A stretch of 64,000 nt of DNA, taken from NCBI RefSeq assembly GCF_900109365.1, contig NZ_FNZR01000005.1, positions 62,001-126,000 on the forward strand. Reading direction: 5' to 3'. The notes under the pieces were generated by a model. The model had not been told where the DNA came from and made no database searches. It saw nothing but the letters and a program-made list of their open reading frames with translations. The position numbers were made by a program, and so were the translations under genes. The DNA comes from Parapedobacter koreensis (lineage in GTDB: Bacteria; Bacteroidota; Bacteroidia; Sphingobacteriales; Sphingobacteriaceae). Below, piece by piece: positions 8,745 to 18,822 of this stretch (the first letter of the stretch is position 1; each line of letters opens with the position of its first letter).

Positions 8745-11045
8745 TTAGTCCAACTCATTGGTCAGCGAGTAGGGAAAAGCCGATGGTGCTACGCCGCGCT
8801 TCCTGTTGGGCTGGGCAGACATCCGGATGTCAAGCGTTGCCCCTTTGAGCAATGCACTGTGTTTAAGGAAGTTTTTATCATACGGTTCCCCATTTAGCTG
8901 CACCGATTGCATGTATCGGTTTTCGGCGCTGTTTTCCGGCGCGTTGATGACTAGCTGCTTGCCATTGCTTAAGTAGACTGTGGCTTTCTTGAACAGGGGA
9001 GCTCCCATCACGTACTCGTCAGTGGCCGGACATACCGGGTAGAAGCCCAGCGCCGAAAAGACATACCAGGCGGATGTTTGCCCATTATCCTCATCGCCGC
9101 AGTAGCCGTCGGGCCGCGGATTATACATCCGGTTGATGGTCTCGCGCACCCAATACTGGCTCTTCCAAGGCTGGCCGACGTAGTTATAGAGGTAGGTCAT
9201 GTGCTGGATCGGTTGGTTGCCGTGGGCATACTGCCCCATATCGGCCACCTGCATCTCGCGGATTTCGTGGATGACACTGCCATAATAGCTTTCGTCAAAG
9301 ATCGGCGGCAGCAGAAAAACGGAGTCCAGCTTACTGGCGAAGGCCTGGTGTCCACCCATGAGCCTAGCCAGCCCTTCGATATCATGGAAGACCGACCACG
9401 AATAGTGCCAGCTGTTGCCCTCAGTAAAGGCGTCGCCCCATTTGAACGGATTGAAGGGCGACTGGAAATTGCCATCTTTGTTTTTGCCGCGCATCAATCC
9501 GGTTTCAGGGTCGAAGAGGTGGCGGTAGTTGCGACTACGCTGCGCGTACAACTCGATTTCCCCCTCAGGCCGCTTCAGCTTTTTGGCCAGCTGGTAGATG
9601 GCAAAATCGTCGTAGGCATATTCGAGAGTGCGCGCTGCATTTTCGTTGATGCCCACGTCGTAGGGTACATACCCCAGATCGATGTAGTATGGTGCGCCAG
9701 CACGGCCCACCGCGGTCATCGGCCCTTCGTTATTGGCACCATGCAACAAGGCTTCATACAAGGTCTGGATATCGTAGCCGCGCAATCCCTTGATATAAGC
9801 ATCGGAGACGACCGAAGCGGAGTTATTGCCCACCATGATATTGGCATATCCCGGGCTACTCCATTCGGGCAGCCAGCCGCCTTCGTGATAGGCATTGACC
9901 AGGCCGGCCTGCATCTCTACATTGATTTCGGGATACACCAAGTTCAAGAAAGGGTACAGCGCCCGGAAAGTATCCCAGAAGCCCGTGCCGCCAAACAAGT
10001 AGCCCGGGATCACCTTTCCATTATAAGGACTATAGTGTACAATCGTCCCCTCATCATCCACCTCGTAGAGCCGGTTTGGAAAGAGTACGGTGCGGTACAG
10101 GCACGAATAAAAGGTCTCGAATTGGTCATGGGTGCCCCCTTCGACCGTTACCCGGCCCAGCGTTTCGCTCCAAATCGTCCTGGCCTCGTCGGCCACCTGC
10201 TGGAAAGTTTTGTTGCCGACCTCCCGGCGCAGGTTCAGTGCGGCCTGCTCGTGGCTGATGAACGAGGAGGCTACCCGCATGGTCACCTCCTCGCCACGCT
10301 GGGTCTTAAAGCCGATGATCGCTGCGGCATGGTCGCCCTTGGCATAAGACCCTTCGCTATACACGCTGTCGCACCAGGTGCGGCTGAAGGCAAAGGGTTT
10401 ATCAAACTGGATGACAAAGTAATTCCGGAAGTTGGGCAGCTTGCCTCGGCTGTACTTGCTGGAATAGCCGATGATTTTGCCCTCCTCGGGCAGGATAGTG
10501 ATTTCCGACCCTTGGTCAAAGGCATCGATCGCGACAAACGAGCTGTCGCTCTGCGGAAAAGTAAACCGAAATACAGCCGCCCGCTCGGTAGGCGTGATCT
10601 CCGTAGTCACGTCGGCATCGGCCAGGTAGACGCTGTAATAATACGGCGTGGCCGTTTCCGCTTTGTGCGAAAACCAGCTGGCTCGCCCATCCTGGTCTAC
10701 CGTAGGGCGGCCGCTGCCGGGCATGATCGAAAACTGCCCGTAATCGTTCATCCACGGGGAGGGTTGGTGTGTCTGTTTGAATCCGCGTATGCGCTCAGCA
10801 CCGTATGTGTACATCCACCCGTCGCCCATGCGCCCGGTCTGTGGGCTCCAGAAGTTCATGCCCCAAGGTACGGCAATGGCCGGATAGGTGTTCCCATTGG
10901 AGAAGGATCCCTTCGAATCGGTACCCATCAGCGGATTTACCCAAGCTACGGGGTCAAACACCGCGCTAATCTCGTGGTCCTGGGCACAGGCGATTCCGTT
11001 GCTGGCCAGTAACGCGCTAAATGCGCCATAAATTAGTTTGTTCAT
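8745..11045 (-). CDS. GH92 family alpha-mannosidase, secreted
   Basis: 766 residues with an N-terminal signal peptide (ends near GIACAQ). The N-terminal beta-sandwich starts DPVAWVNPLMGTDSKGSFSNGNTYPA, the usual GH92 opening. The (alpha/alpha)6 barrel carries GGTGFWDTFRALYPF, and near the C-terminus CGDEDNGQTSAWYVFSALGF contains the conserved acidic/metal-binding region. GH92 enzymes are Ca-dependent exo-alpha-mannosidases acting on N-glycans, yeast mannan or related glycans. It is the last gene of the PUL operon, 23 nt after the GxGYxYP gene. The linkage it cuts cannot be told from sequence. Confidence 0.93.
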   Translation of the reverse strand: MNKLIYGAFSALLASNGIACAQDHEISAVFDPVAWVNPLMGTDSKGSFSNGNTYPAIAVPWGMNFWSPQTGRMGDGWMYTYGAERIRGFKQTHQPSPWMNDYGQFSIMPGSGRPTVDQDGRASWFSHKAETATPYYYSVYLADADVTTEITPTERAAVFRFTFPQSDSSFVAIDAFDQGSEITILPEEGKIIGYSSKYSRGKLPNFRNYFVIQFDKPFAFSRTWCDSVYSEGSYAKGDHAAAIIGFKTQRGEEVTMRVASSFISHEQAALNLRREVGNKTFQQVADEARTIWSETLGRVTVEGGTHDQFETFYSCLYRTVLFPNRLYEVDDEGTIVHYSPYNGKVIPGYLFGGTGFWDTFRALYPFLNLVYPEINVEMQAGLVNAYHEGGWLPEWSSPGYANIMVGNNSASVVSDAYIKGLRGYDIQTLYEALLHGANNEGPMTAVGRAGAPYYIDLGYVPYDVGINENAARTLEYAYDDFAIYQLAKKLKRPEGEIELYAQRSRNYRHLFDPETGLMRGKNKDGNFQSPFNPFKWGDAFTEGNSWHYSWSVFHDIEGLARLMGGHQAFASKLDSVFLLPPIFDESYYGSVIHEIREMQVADMGQYAHGNQPIQHMTYLYNYVGQPWKSQYWVRETINRMYNPRPDGYCGDEDNGQTSAWYVFSALGFYPVCPATDEYVMGAPLFKKATVYLSNGKQLVINAPENSAENRYMQSVQLNGEPYDKNFLKHSALLKGATLDIRMSAQPNRKRGVAPSAFPYSLTNELD

Positions 11046-11068
11046 AAGCCGTAGTTAATCACGCAGAT

Positions 11069-12976
11069 CTAATAATAAGTATTTAAGTACTGCTCGGTTT
11101 GCTCGGGCTTATACTGCTTGCGGATACGCCAGATCAGCTCTTGCGGATTTACCACTTCAAAGTCGTCGCCAAGATGCTTCTTGACCAGCTTAGCAGCCGA
11201 AGCGCCCCGGAGATCACCATCGCTGTTTTCGCCCAGCAGATCCGTGCTGTTACCTGTATCGCGGAAAGCGCTCCACGCATGTACAGCTACGATCGAAAAA
11301 TCACTGGTTGCCTGTTGGGCAAGCTGCTGCGCGATATAAGCGGGCGTTCCTTCACGCTCGTGGTTTTGCGAGCCGAAATTCCATAGGGAATAGCTCACCG
11401 TGACTACCGGGATATCATAGCCAGCGCTGTTCCGCAACCAAAAAATCTCACCCCCGCCGCCTGCGTAAGGAGCGTATTGCAAGACGACGATCCCCTCCAG
11501 TTGGTCATTGGCATCGATAAAAGCCTGATAGCCTTCCTGCGCATCGGCAGATTTGGCATCCTTGGCCATCAGCCCCAGCAGTTTCACGCGGTGTTGGCGC
11601 ATGCTGCTGGCTACGCGTCCGGCCACTTCAGCCAACCGTGCCTCCCGGTTATTTTCCCGTCCGAAATTATCAACATATTGATATCCCCCACCCAGCGCTT
11701 CGATCACTGTGGCTTCGCGGTTTTGCAATCCCATGATGCGATTGAATTGGGCCGGAGCTATCTGGGTGAGATTAGACACCGGTACGCCGAAACCCATTTT
11801 GACATCCGATACATCTGCGTTTTGATAATATTCACCAACGAAATCGTTCATCATCCACTGGATGTTATCGCCATCGGTCAGGTAGAAAGATACGAATTTC
11901 TTGTCTTTCTCCCAGTCAATAAACTGCGGATTGGTCACCTGCGCAAGCGTTTGTTCCTGCCGCTCGCGATAAGCAAGCGAGGTCAGCGGCAAGTTATACA
12001 TCCAATCATTGGGCACCCATACATGCCCGGTAATCGACGCCCGGTTGACAAACACTTCCTCATCAACGCCTTGTTCCCAGCCGTAGATAGGGGCTCCCGG
12101 CTCCAGCCACTGAAGGATCTCCTCAAACAGCGGAAGATTCTGCCCGGCAGCGGGGTTATTATACGCCTTATTGACATTGAGCACAAATAGGTTATGCATG
12201 ATCGCAAAATCACGGAGTTCGCCGGTCTGCACAGGCATGACCACCAATGCCTTATTACTCACCCGGTCTTTAAATTCGTTCCAGGCATCCGCAGTGGTTT
12301 TCGTCGTGGCATCGTAGACCATTTTGTAGCCCGCTTGGTCGTAGTTGGCCTGGTCGCGCACATCCACGATGATTGCATTATACACCGATGAAGCTACCGA
12401 CGCCACGGTATTGCTTTCCGGGTTATTGGTCACGTCGGTAAGCACATACCCTTCAAACAGGTCTTTGAGCTGCAGGGCAATGCCATCGGAGGGGCCATAG
12501 TTGTTGCGGGCAAGTTCGATGCCGCTCTGCATGCCCTGTTCGCTGATGCCCATGTCGCTGAGCGCCTGCTTGGAGAGGCTATACGATGCCCTGCCGGCAT
12601 GGTCATGCAACCATACCCCCACTTGGCTGCGGCCGTCCTGCACGGCGCGATTGGCCAGGCCGGCCAGCGACTGGCAGAGCAGGTGGTACTGCAGCCCGCG
12701 TATTTCTTCGCTTTCGCCAATATTATTGCGGCTGCCCACGTTGAGCACCTCCACGCAGTTCCAATAGCGTGCAGGTTTGACGGTCATTTCCAATAGGTTA
12801 TATTGCCCATTATCCGCTATGGGGTCATACAGCTCTTCATATAGACCCGGCAACTGCTCGTCCAACCCTTGGTTTATTTCCGGTGATGTGTACTTGTTGC
12901 ACCCGGCCACATGTGTGCCGAGCAGCAGGATTATTGTCTTAAATAGCATGGTGTTCAATTTCATGATGATACGCAT
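11069..12976 (-). CDS. GxGYxYP domain lipoprotein, putative glycoside hydrolase
   Basis: 635 residues with a lipobox (HVAGC). The N-terminal half has the family's LCQSLAGLANRAVQDGRSQVGVWL segment and the C-terminal half GGGYQYVDNFG, a variant of the family's name motif. Further signatures are DKKFVSFYLTDGDNIQW and an Asp/Glu-rich core. GxGYxYP proteins are found in Bacteroidota PULs and are thought to be surface or periplasmic carbohydrate-active enzymes, but activity has little direct proof. The start overlaps the susD stop by one base (TAATG), so translation is probably coupled; Met5 (12964) is an alternative start. Confidence 0.82.
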   Translation of the reverse strand: MRIIMKLNTMLFKTIILLLGTHVAGCNKYTSPEINQGLDEQLPGLYEELYDPIADNGQYNLLEMTVKPARYWNCVEVLNVGSRNNIGESEEIRGLQYHLLCQSLAGLANRAVQDGRSQVGVWLHDHAGRASYSLSKQALSDMGISEQGMQSGIELARNNYGPSDGIALQLKDLFEGYVLTDVTNNPESNTVASVASSVYNAIIVDVRDQANYDQAGYKMVYDATTKTTADAWNEFKDRVSNKALVVMPVQTGELRDFAIMHNLFVLNVNKAYNNPAAGQNLPLFEEILQWLEPGAPIYGWEQGVDEEVFVNRASITGHVWVPNDWMYNLPLTSLAYRERQEQTLAQVTNPQFIDWEKDKKFVSFYLTDGDNIQWMMNDFVGEYYQNADVSDVKMGFGVPVSNLTQIAPAQFNRIMGLQNREATVIEALGGGYQYVDNFGRENNREARLAEVAGRVASSMRQHRVKLLGLMAKDAKSADAQEGYQAFIDANDQLEGIVVLQYAPYAGGGGEIFWLRNSAGYDIPVVTVSYSLWNFGSQNHEREGTPAYIAQQLAQQATSDFSIVAVHAWSAFRDTGNSTDLLGENSDGDLRGASAAKLVKKHLGDDFEVVNPQELIWRIRKQYKPEQTEQYLNTYY

Positions 12977-14622
12977 TAATAGCCCTTATTTTGTTCAAGC
13001 CCTGTCGTTTTGTTGATTTCATCCTGCGGGATTGGGCGTAGTAAGTGGTCAGTATTCAGGTTGTCGTATTTCTGGACAAAGATATTTTTGGCATGGGCAC
13101 GTTCGACGAGTTTCCCCGTGCGTTTCAGATCAAACCATCGGTCGTGCTCGCCGAAAAGTTCGCGTGCACGTTCGTCCAGCACAAAATCCAGGTCTACCGA
13201 GCCTACCCTGAGGTGGTCGTTATAAGCTGCCTCGTCGATTGCCGCCCGTTCACGCAGGGTATTGACCCGCTGAGTAGCCATCGAGGCTTGGCCGCCACCG
13301 AGGTAGGCCTCGGCAGCCAGCAAGTAGGCATCACCCAGCCTGAAGACCACGTCCTCACGGGTACCGGGGCCACCCCAGTCCATCTTCGTATCCTTAAATT
13401 TATGCACGATGGGCATACGATCTATGGCCGTGCTCAGCTCGGGGAGGGCCGTAGACTGCGGATACCAGTTGTACCCCTCCTCCGTCATAAACGGATAGAA
13501 GTTCCGTGCATCATGCGTTTCGCCCGAGTCATCGTTCCACCGGGGAAAATAGATCCCCAGCTGGCCATAAGCCTCGCTTTCGGGATTATTCACGATAAAC
13601 TCCCGCTTGAATGTGGCATCATAGCGCGTATCCAGCGCCGGGTCAGTAAAGTACATGTGCGCACTGGGAATCACCCAGTAGCCGCGGTTCATACTTGAAT
13701 AGTCGGACTGGTTGCGGGTAAAAAGATTGGGTTCCAGCGCCACGATACCAAACCCGAACAAGCCCTGCTGCGGATTGCCGCTTCCTTGGAAGTTGCGGTC
13801 GGTGCCGTACTGGATGGCCCAGACGACTTCACTATTGTTTTGATTATTCTCGTCATACACGGCCGAATAGCTATCCAGCAAGCTGTAGGAAGAACTTCCG
13901 ATGATCGCCTCAAACAGCGCCGCCGCAGCTGTAAAATCGGCCGCGCTACCATAGGATTTATACGCGCGCGTCAGGTAGAGTTTGCCCAGTAGGAAGTGGA
14001 TGGCCGCATCGTTGACCTCGCCGGCAGTGGCATTGCCAAATCCGAGTACCCCACGTACCTGCTCCAGATCCTCGATCAGGAAAGTATAGATGTCTTCCTC
14101 AGGCGTACGCGTCACCGCGGTGAGCACCTCGGTCTGCTCTTCGGTATAAAAAGGGATCGGGCCAAACGTCTCGACCAGGTAATAGTACGCCAGCGCACGG
14201 AAAAACGTACCCTTGGCATGCATCGCGGCATAGTCATCACCAGCTACCTCAGGTGTGCACCGCGTGAGCAGAATATTGGACTCCTGCACAATCTTGTACA
14301 AGTTATTCCAATACCCCCCTACAACGGGCGCTGTGGAGTTGAATGTCACATCATACCCGTTAAACATCCGTTCGGTTTCATTTTCGGTGATGGCCATATA
14401 CAAGTCTGTACCATAATACTGCAACTCACCCGTATTGAACACGCTGCGAAACTTGCTGTACACGTCTACGATTAGTTTCTCCTGGCCAGCCTTGGTATCG
14501 TAGAAATCATCGGTCACGACCGATGGCGCGTCTACGTCCAGAAACGAGGAGCAACCTGTGTATATCCAGCCCAGGCCTATCCAGGACATCAGGCATAGTA
14601 ATGTTTTTATCTGCTTTTTCAT
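12976..14622 (-). CDS. RagB/SusD family nutrient-binding lipoprotein
   Basis: About 548 residues from the ATG at 14622, which lies just after the susC stop and gives a proper lipoprotein signal peptide (MKKQIKTLLCLMSW..., lipobox IYTGC). The longer reading from 14649 overlaps susC and adds nine polar residues. N-terminal SusD-like_3 region (FLDVDAPSVVTDDFYDTKAGQEKL), TPR helices, and a C-terminal RagB domain with FVLDERARELFGEHDRWFDLKRTGKL and PIPQDEINKT. It captures glycan at the surface for the partner SusC. Middle gene of the PUL operon. Confidence 0.92.
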   Translation of the reverse strand: MKKQIKTLLCLMSWIGLGWIYTGCSSFLDVDAPSVVTDDFYDTKAGQEKLIVDVYSKFRSVFNTGELQYYGTDLYMAITENETERMFNGYDVTFNSTAPVVGGYWNNLYKIVQESNILLTRCTPEVAGDDYAAMHAKGTFFRALAYYYLVETFGPIPFYTEEQTEVLTAVTRTPEEDIYTFLIEDLEQVRGVLGFGNATAGEVNDAAIHFLLGKLYLTRAYKSYGSAADFTAAAALFEAIIGSSSYSLLDSYSAVYDENNQNNSEVVWAIQYGTDRNFQGSGNPQQGLFGFGIVALEPNLFTRNQSDYSSMNRGYWVIPSAHMYFTDPALDTRYDATFKREFIVNNPESEAYGQLGIYFPRWNDDSGETHDARNFYPFMTEEGYNWYPQSTALPELSTAIDRMPIVHKFKDTKMDWGGPGTREDVVFRLGDAYLLAAEAYLGGGQASMATQRVNTLRERAAIDEAAYNDHLRVGSVDLDFVLDERARELFGEHDRWFDLKRTGKLVERAHAKNIFVQKYDNLNTDHLLRPIPQDEINKTTGLEQNKGY

Positions 14623-14629
14623 CGTTGGA

Positions 14630-17596
14630 TCAGAATGTGAAGTTAACACCGAGATTAAAACTCATGGGATAGAGCGATAGCTGGGTATATATCGGCTCAC
14701 CGATGATCTCCGGATCCGGCCCATTGTACGCCGTAAAGGTGAAGGGGTTGAGCACCGAAGCAAATATCCGTGCGTTCTTGCCATGGATACGGGACAGCAC
14801 GTCGGCGGGCAAGGTATAGCCCAGCGAAATATTCTGCACCTTCACGAAAGTGCCCGACACCTTGCTCAGTACCTGCGTATAGTAAGACTGCGCACCAATC
14901 TCGGGATAGGCGTTGCTGCGGTTTTCAGGTGTCCAGTAGGTGACGTCGAGCTTATTCCAGTGCTCATTGTCCCACGCCGTAAACGTATAGGTGAAATCAT
15001 CGTTATACAACCCGCCGATACGGCCGTACACATAGACCGAAAGATCCCAGTTTCGATAGTTAAAGGTGTTGGTCAGCCCGAAGGTCCAATCGGGCGAAGG
15101 GGTGCCAAGCACCTTATAATCCCGCTCATCGAGCGCCCCATCGCCATTCTGGTCTTTCACCTTGATGTGTCCCGGTGATTGACCAAATCTCTTGGCCTCA
15201 TCCCCCTCGTCTTCCTGCCAGATACCCAGAAACTCATAGTCATAAATGACGCTGATGGGCTTGCCAATAAACCAGCGGTTGGCCAGGTCATCCTCGCCCG
15301 TGCCATAAAGCTCCTTGATGCGGTTGCGATTCAGGCTGAAGATCGCGTTCGTCTTCCACTGAAACCTGTCGTTCGCGATGTTCGTGCTGTTGATGCCGAC
15401 TTCCACACCCCGATTGCCCGTACTGCCGATATTGCGCAGGATGGACGTATACCCATTCAATCCGGCCACCGCCTGCCGGAAAATCAGGTCTTTGGTGGTG
15501 CGATCATACACCTCAAACGTGCCCGATAGGCGGTTGCCCAGCAGCGCGATATCCAAGCCAGCATTCCATTCGGAGGTCATTTCCCAGCGCAGATCACGGT
15601 TGCCTTTGGAGCTGCCCAGTCCATAGCCATTGGTGCCCGACTGGCCCAGCGGATATTTGGTGAGATCCAAGCGGCTGAATGCCACGTCGTATCCGATGTT
15701 GTTATTGCCGCTCTTGCCCCAGCTCAGCCGCAGTTTAAGATCATCAAAGGGACCATCTTTTAAGAATTCCTCTTCGGAAAGCCGCCATCCCAGCGCAGCC
15801 GAAGGCATGAATCCCCATCGGTTCCCTTCGGCCAGCCGCGAGGAGCCATCGGCCCTTCCGGTGACGGTGAGCAGGTATTTACCTTGGTAGTCATAGTTGG
15901 CGCGCATCATGTAAGACAGCATCGAAGACTCCCAGTAGTAGCTACTCACGTCCGTAATCTCCTCGGCCGATTCAATCGCGTGCCAGTCCGAGTCGAAAGG
16001 CAGTCCCACTCCCCGCATCTGCGATCCCTTATGGGTCTCGTGCTGCATGCTGAAAAGGCCTACGATATTGAGGTGGTGATCAGCAAACCGCCGATCATAA
16101 GTGGCCATGTTGTCCCACACATAGTTCATGTTTTTGCTTTCGCGACGAAAGGCGTCCGGTGCATTTACCCCCTGCTTGGACTGGGTATAGCTGCCGATCC
16201 ATTCGCCGTACAGATCATTGTCCAGTTGCATAGCCAGCTGCGATTTCAACGTCAGGCCATCTATTGGTTTATATTCAAGAAAACCGGCCATATTGATGTA
16301 CTGCGCCTCGGTCATCTTTTTATTGTTTTCGATCTGCACAAACGGATTGATCTTGCTGGAGGTCGGTTGTACCTCAAACGCATAATCTCCGTTGCGGTCA
16401 TACGGGCTGGCCACTGGCGGGATGAAATACGCGTTTATCAGCGCGTCGTCCGCGCCATGATTGGTGTTATTCAGCGAGAGGTAGCTGTTCATCCCGATCT
16501 TAAACCGATCGGACGCTCGGTGTTCCAGCCCGAGGCTGAAGGTATAGCGTTTGAAATTTTCTTGGCCCACCATCCCATCGTCATCATTATAGCCCAGGCC
16601 GAATGCGTAGCTGCTCTTCTCGCTGCTGCCATTGGCCGTGACGTGGTGCATGTTGCTCAATGATGGCCCGGAGAGCTCGCGCAACCAATCGTAGTACTCG
16701 CCATAGCGCACGCGACGTTTTTCATCCTCGGTGAGGAAGTCACTCCTACCGAGCGAGCTTTCGCCATACTTTTTGGTCCATAGCGCGATTTTGTAATCGA
16801 TGTATTCCAATCCATTGCCCAAATTGCCGATCATGTCCGGTATGCGGTTCGGTGTTTTCACGGATAGCGTGCCGTTGTATTCGAGTTGGAATCCGGCCTT
16901 GCGATTGGCAGCCTTGGTGGTGATGATTACGACACCATTGGCACCACGGGAGCCATAGATAGCCGACGAAGAAGCGTCCTTGAGGATATCTATCGATTCG
17001 ATATCCGCAGCATTGAGGTGGCGCATACCCGTGTATGAAGGGATACCGTCAATCACATACAGCGGCTCATTGGAAAAATTGAACGAGTTTACCCCCCGGA
17101 TCTGTATGCTCATATCCGCTCCGGGGCGATTGTTCGATTTAGTCACCAGCACACCGCTTACCCGGCCATTGAGCGCTTCACTCACATTGGTAGCCTGAGA
17201 TTTCATCAAGTCAGCGTTGTCGATTTTTCCGATGGCTCCGGTCAGATCTTTCTTTTTGACCGTACCATAGCCATATACCACCACGTCCTCCAGCAAGTTG
17301 CTCGTAGGTGTCAGTTGGATGGTTACAGGGCTGTACGACGCCACGGTAAGGGTATACGGGTCATAGCCTACAAACGTGATGGTCAGCTGCCCGCCCAGGG
17401 CGATATCGATGCTAAACTGCCCACTATCATCGGTAGAGGAAGTCTGCTGGTCGCCAGCGCGAACGGTTGCACCGACGATAGGCTGGCCCGTTTCGTCCAG
17501 CACGGTGCCACTTAGGGGCTGGTTTTGTTGCGCCAGTGTCGGATCCGATAGCATCATCAGCAATCCCACGACGCAGAAAATCAATATGTTATTCAT
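14630..17596 (-). CDS. SusC/RagA family TonB-linked outer membrane receptor (PUL)
   Basis: 988 residues: signal peptide ending at TLAQ, a carboxypeptidase-like domain (LSGTVLDETGQPIVGATV), TonB-box-like DVVVYGYGTVKKKDLTGAI, a plug with SIQIRGVNSF and SIDILKDASSSAIYGSRGANG, then the barrel ending LGVNFTF. It imports oligosaccharide released by the co-transcribed GH92 and GxGYxYP proteins. It starts 18 nt after the LamG lipoprotein gene. Slightly shorter than the receptor at 4344 and only moderately similar to it. Confidence 0.93.
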   Translation of the reverse strand: MNNILIFCVVGLLMMLSDPTLAQQNQPLSGTVLDETGQPIVGATVRAGDQQTSSTDDSGQFSIDIALGGQLTITFVGYDPYTLTVASYSPVTIQLTPTSNLLEDVVVYGYGTVKKKDLTGAIGKIDNADLMKSQATNVSEALNGRVSGVLVTKSNNRPGADMSIQIRGVNSFNFSNEPLYVIDGIPSYTGMRHLNAADIESIDILKDASSSAIYGSRGANGVVIITTKAANRKAGFQLEYNGTLSVKTPNRIPDMIGNLGNGLEYIDYKIALWTKKYGESSLGRSDFLTEDEKRRVRYGEYYDWLRELSGPSLSNMHHVTANGSSEKSSYAFGLGYNDDDGMVGQENFKRYTFSLGLEHRASDRFKIGMNSYLSLNNTNHGADDALINAYFIPPVASPYDRNGDYAFEVQPTSSKINPFVQIENNKKMTEAQYINMAGFLEYKPIDGLTLKSQLAMQLDNDLYGEWIGSYTQSKQGVNAPDAFRRESKNMNYVWDNMATYDRRFADHHLNIVGLFSMQHETHKGSQMRGVGLPFDSDWHAIESAEEITDVSSYYWESSMLSYMMRANYDYQGKYLLTVTGRADGSSRLAEGNRWGFMPSAALGWRLSEEEFLKDGPFDDLKLRLSWGKSGNNNIGYDVAFSRLDLTKYPLGQSGTNGYGLGSSKGNRDLRWEMTSEWNAGLDIALLGNRLSGTFEVYDRTTKDLIFRQAVAGLNGYTSILRNIGSTGNRGVEVGINSTNIANDRFQWKTNAIFSLNRNRIKELYGTGEDDLANRWFIGKPISVIYDYEFLGIWQEDEGDEAKRFGQSPGHIKVKDQNGDGALDERDYKVLGTPSPDWTFGLTNTFNYRNWDLSVYVYGRIGGLYNDDFTYTFTAWDNEHWNKLDVTYWTPENRSNAYPEIGAQSYYTQVLSKVSGTFVKVQNISLGYTLPADVLSRIHGKNARIFASVLNPFTFTAYNGPDPEIIGEPIYTQLSLYPMSFNLGVNFTF

Positions 17597-17614
17597 AAAA
17601 TTGTTAGCTAAGGG

Positions 17615-18688
17615 TTATTGCTCCAGTTTATGCCATTTGTACTGTCCTACCAGTTCGGCTGTAAAACGGCCTGTTTTATCCGTAATCCGAGCCGGATCCT
17701 GCGGCACCTCCGTAAAATCCCAGGCGCATATCAGGTTAGCCTCGTTGCCCGATACATCGCCCGCCATCAATGATTTGATATCGGATTGGCTTTTGGCGGT
17801 ACTCCACAGCCTGAATTTGCGTATGTAACCGGTCATGTTACGATTGTTGTCTTCCGGTTCCACAAAAGCCCACATCTTTAGGTTGCGCGTGTTGGGCTGG
17901 TATTTTTGCAGTGCCCCGGCGCCATCAATGATGTCGTTGGTTTTAGCGAAAAGCAATTCACCGTTGATGTACATTTTTAGCTGGTCCACATCAAACGACT
18001 CGTCATACACGGCCACGATGTGATTCCATTGGCCATAATTGGTCGGATAGGCAGCACCCCATTCCAGCACGCGATCCTGCTGGGGGCCCATCCCGAGGGT
18101 AGTGCGCAGGTTGGCCCCCGAAAAGTTGACCATCCATCCCTGCTTGATACCATTGCCGTCATGGCTAAACGTGGCGATGAAGTCACCGATGGCAAATTCA
18201 AAGAATCCCGGATCGTACTTCAGCCAAGCCTCCACGGTAAAGCGTTTCGAGCCGCCATATTCGGGCGATTCCCCGAAATCAATGTAGCCTTTATTGTCGA
18301 TGCCGAAAACTTGCAGTTCGGCGGGTGTGCCCGGCTCAAGCGTGGTCTGGTAAGCGTTCATAAAAGAGGCGATGGCTTTGTCGGCGTTCACGCAAAAAGC
18401 GTTGATCTGAAAGGGAAGCACGAAATAGCCAGCCTTGGCTTTGGAGATGCCCGTTTTCAGCGTGTCGATGGCCGCTTGGAATTCCACCGCGCTCGCAGCG
18501 GGGAAGGTGCCGTCCACATCGCCGATTTGTGCGGTGTCAATGATCTGTTGCATGTCTTCGAGGTGGGCCATCATGCAATCAAGGTCTAATGTGACCATGT
18601 TCGGTTTTTCATTCTGGCACCCCGAAATGGACAGGTGAACCGTGCAGGCGATCAGCCACCACAAGAAGGTTCGTCGGAGTTGTGTCAT
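17615..18688 (-). CDS. LamG-like lectin-fold lipoprotein (DUF4972-type N-terminus)
   Basis: 357 residues with a lipobox (SISGC). Residues ~30-125 are helical (MMAHLEDMQQIIDTAQIGDVDGTFP..., DTLKTGISKAKAGY), as in DUF4972 proteins of PULs. Residues ~128-355 form a concanavalin A/LamG-like fold with FTVEAWLKYDPG, QWNHIVAVYDE and MYINGELLFAKTN. It is likely a surface glycan-binding protein that feeds the SusCD pair. It is the promoter-proximal gene of the PUL operon, 134 nt downstream of the regulator gene, with three direct repeats in that gap. Confidence 0.75.
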   Translation of the reverse strand: MTQLRRTFLWWLIACTVHLSISGCQNEKPNMVTLDLDCMMAHLEDMQQIIDTAQIGDVDGTFPAASAVEFQAAIDTLKTGISKAKAGYFVLPFQINAFCVNADKAIASFMNAYQTTLEPGTPAELQVFGIDNKGYIDFGESPEYGGSKRFTVEAWLKYDPGFFEFAIGDFIATFSHDGNGIKQGWMVNFSGANLRTTLGMGPQQDRVLEWGAAYPTNYGQWNHIVAVYDESFDVDQLKMYINGELLFAKTNDIIDGAGALQKYQPNTRNLKMWAFVEPEDNNRNMTGYIRKFRLWSTAKSQSDIKSLMAGDVSGNEANLICAWDFTEVPQDPARITDKTGRFTAELVGQYKWHKLEQ

Positions 18689-18775
18689 AAACTTTAGTTA
18701 ATTAATACGGTCATTTAATTGGGTTTCTTCGGCAAATACATGCCGGTATCAAAACGGCTCAATATTAGGTGAGCT

Positions 18776-18807
18776 GGGTTAATTTAGGGGTTAATACAGG
18801 GGTTAAT
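18776..18807 (-). promoter_or_regulatory. Three direct repeats, 12-bp period, upstream of PUL operon
   Basis: On the plus strand GGGTTAAT occurs at 18776, 18788 and 18800; on the minus (coding) strand these read ATTAACCC three times, exactly 12 bp apart. They lie about 90-120 nt before the first PUL gene and directly after the regulator gene. SARP and OmpR-type winged-helix activators bind tandem direct repeats spaced about 11 bp. The adjacent regulator ends in such a domain, so this is the best operator candidate. Seen in sequence; the binding is inferred. Confidence 0.5.
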
Positions 18808-18822
18808 GCCGATTTTTTTTGA

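Noticed and set aside
9078-11012. 644-codon open frame on the plus strand
   Set aside because: It is antisense to the GH92 gene, has no domain signature, and arises from GC-rich codon bias of the real gene.
15884-16663. 259-codon open frame on the plus strand
   Set aside because: Antisense to the SusC gene at 14630-17596; no recognisable protein features.
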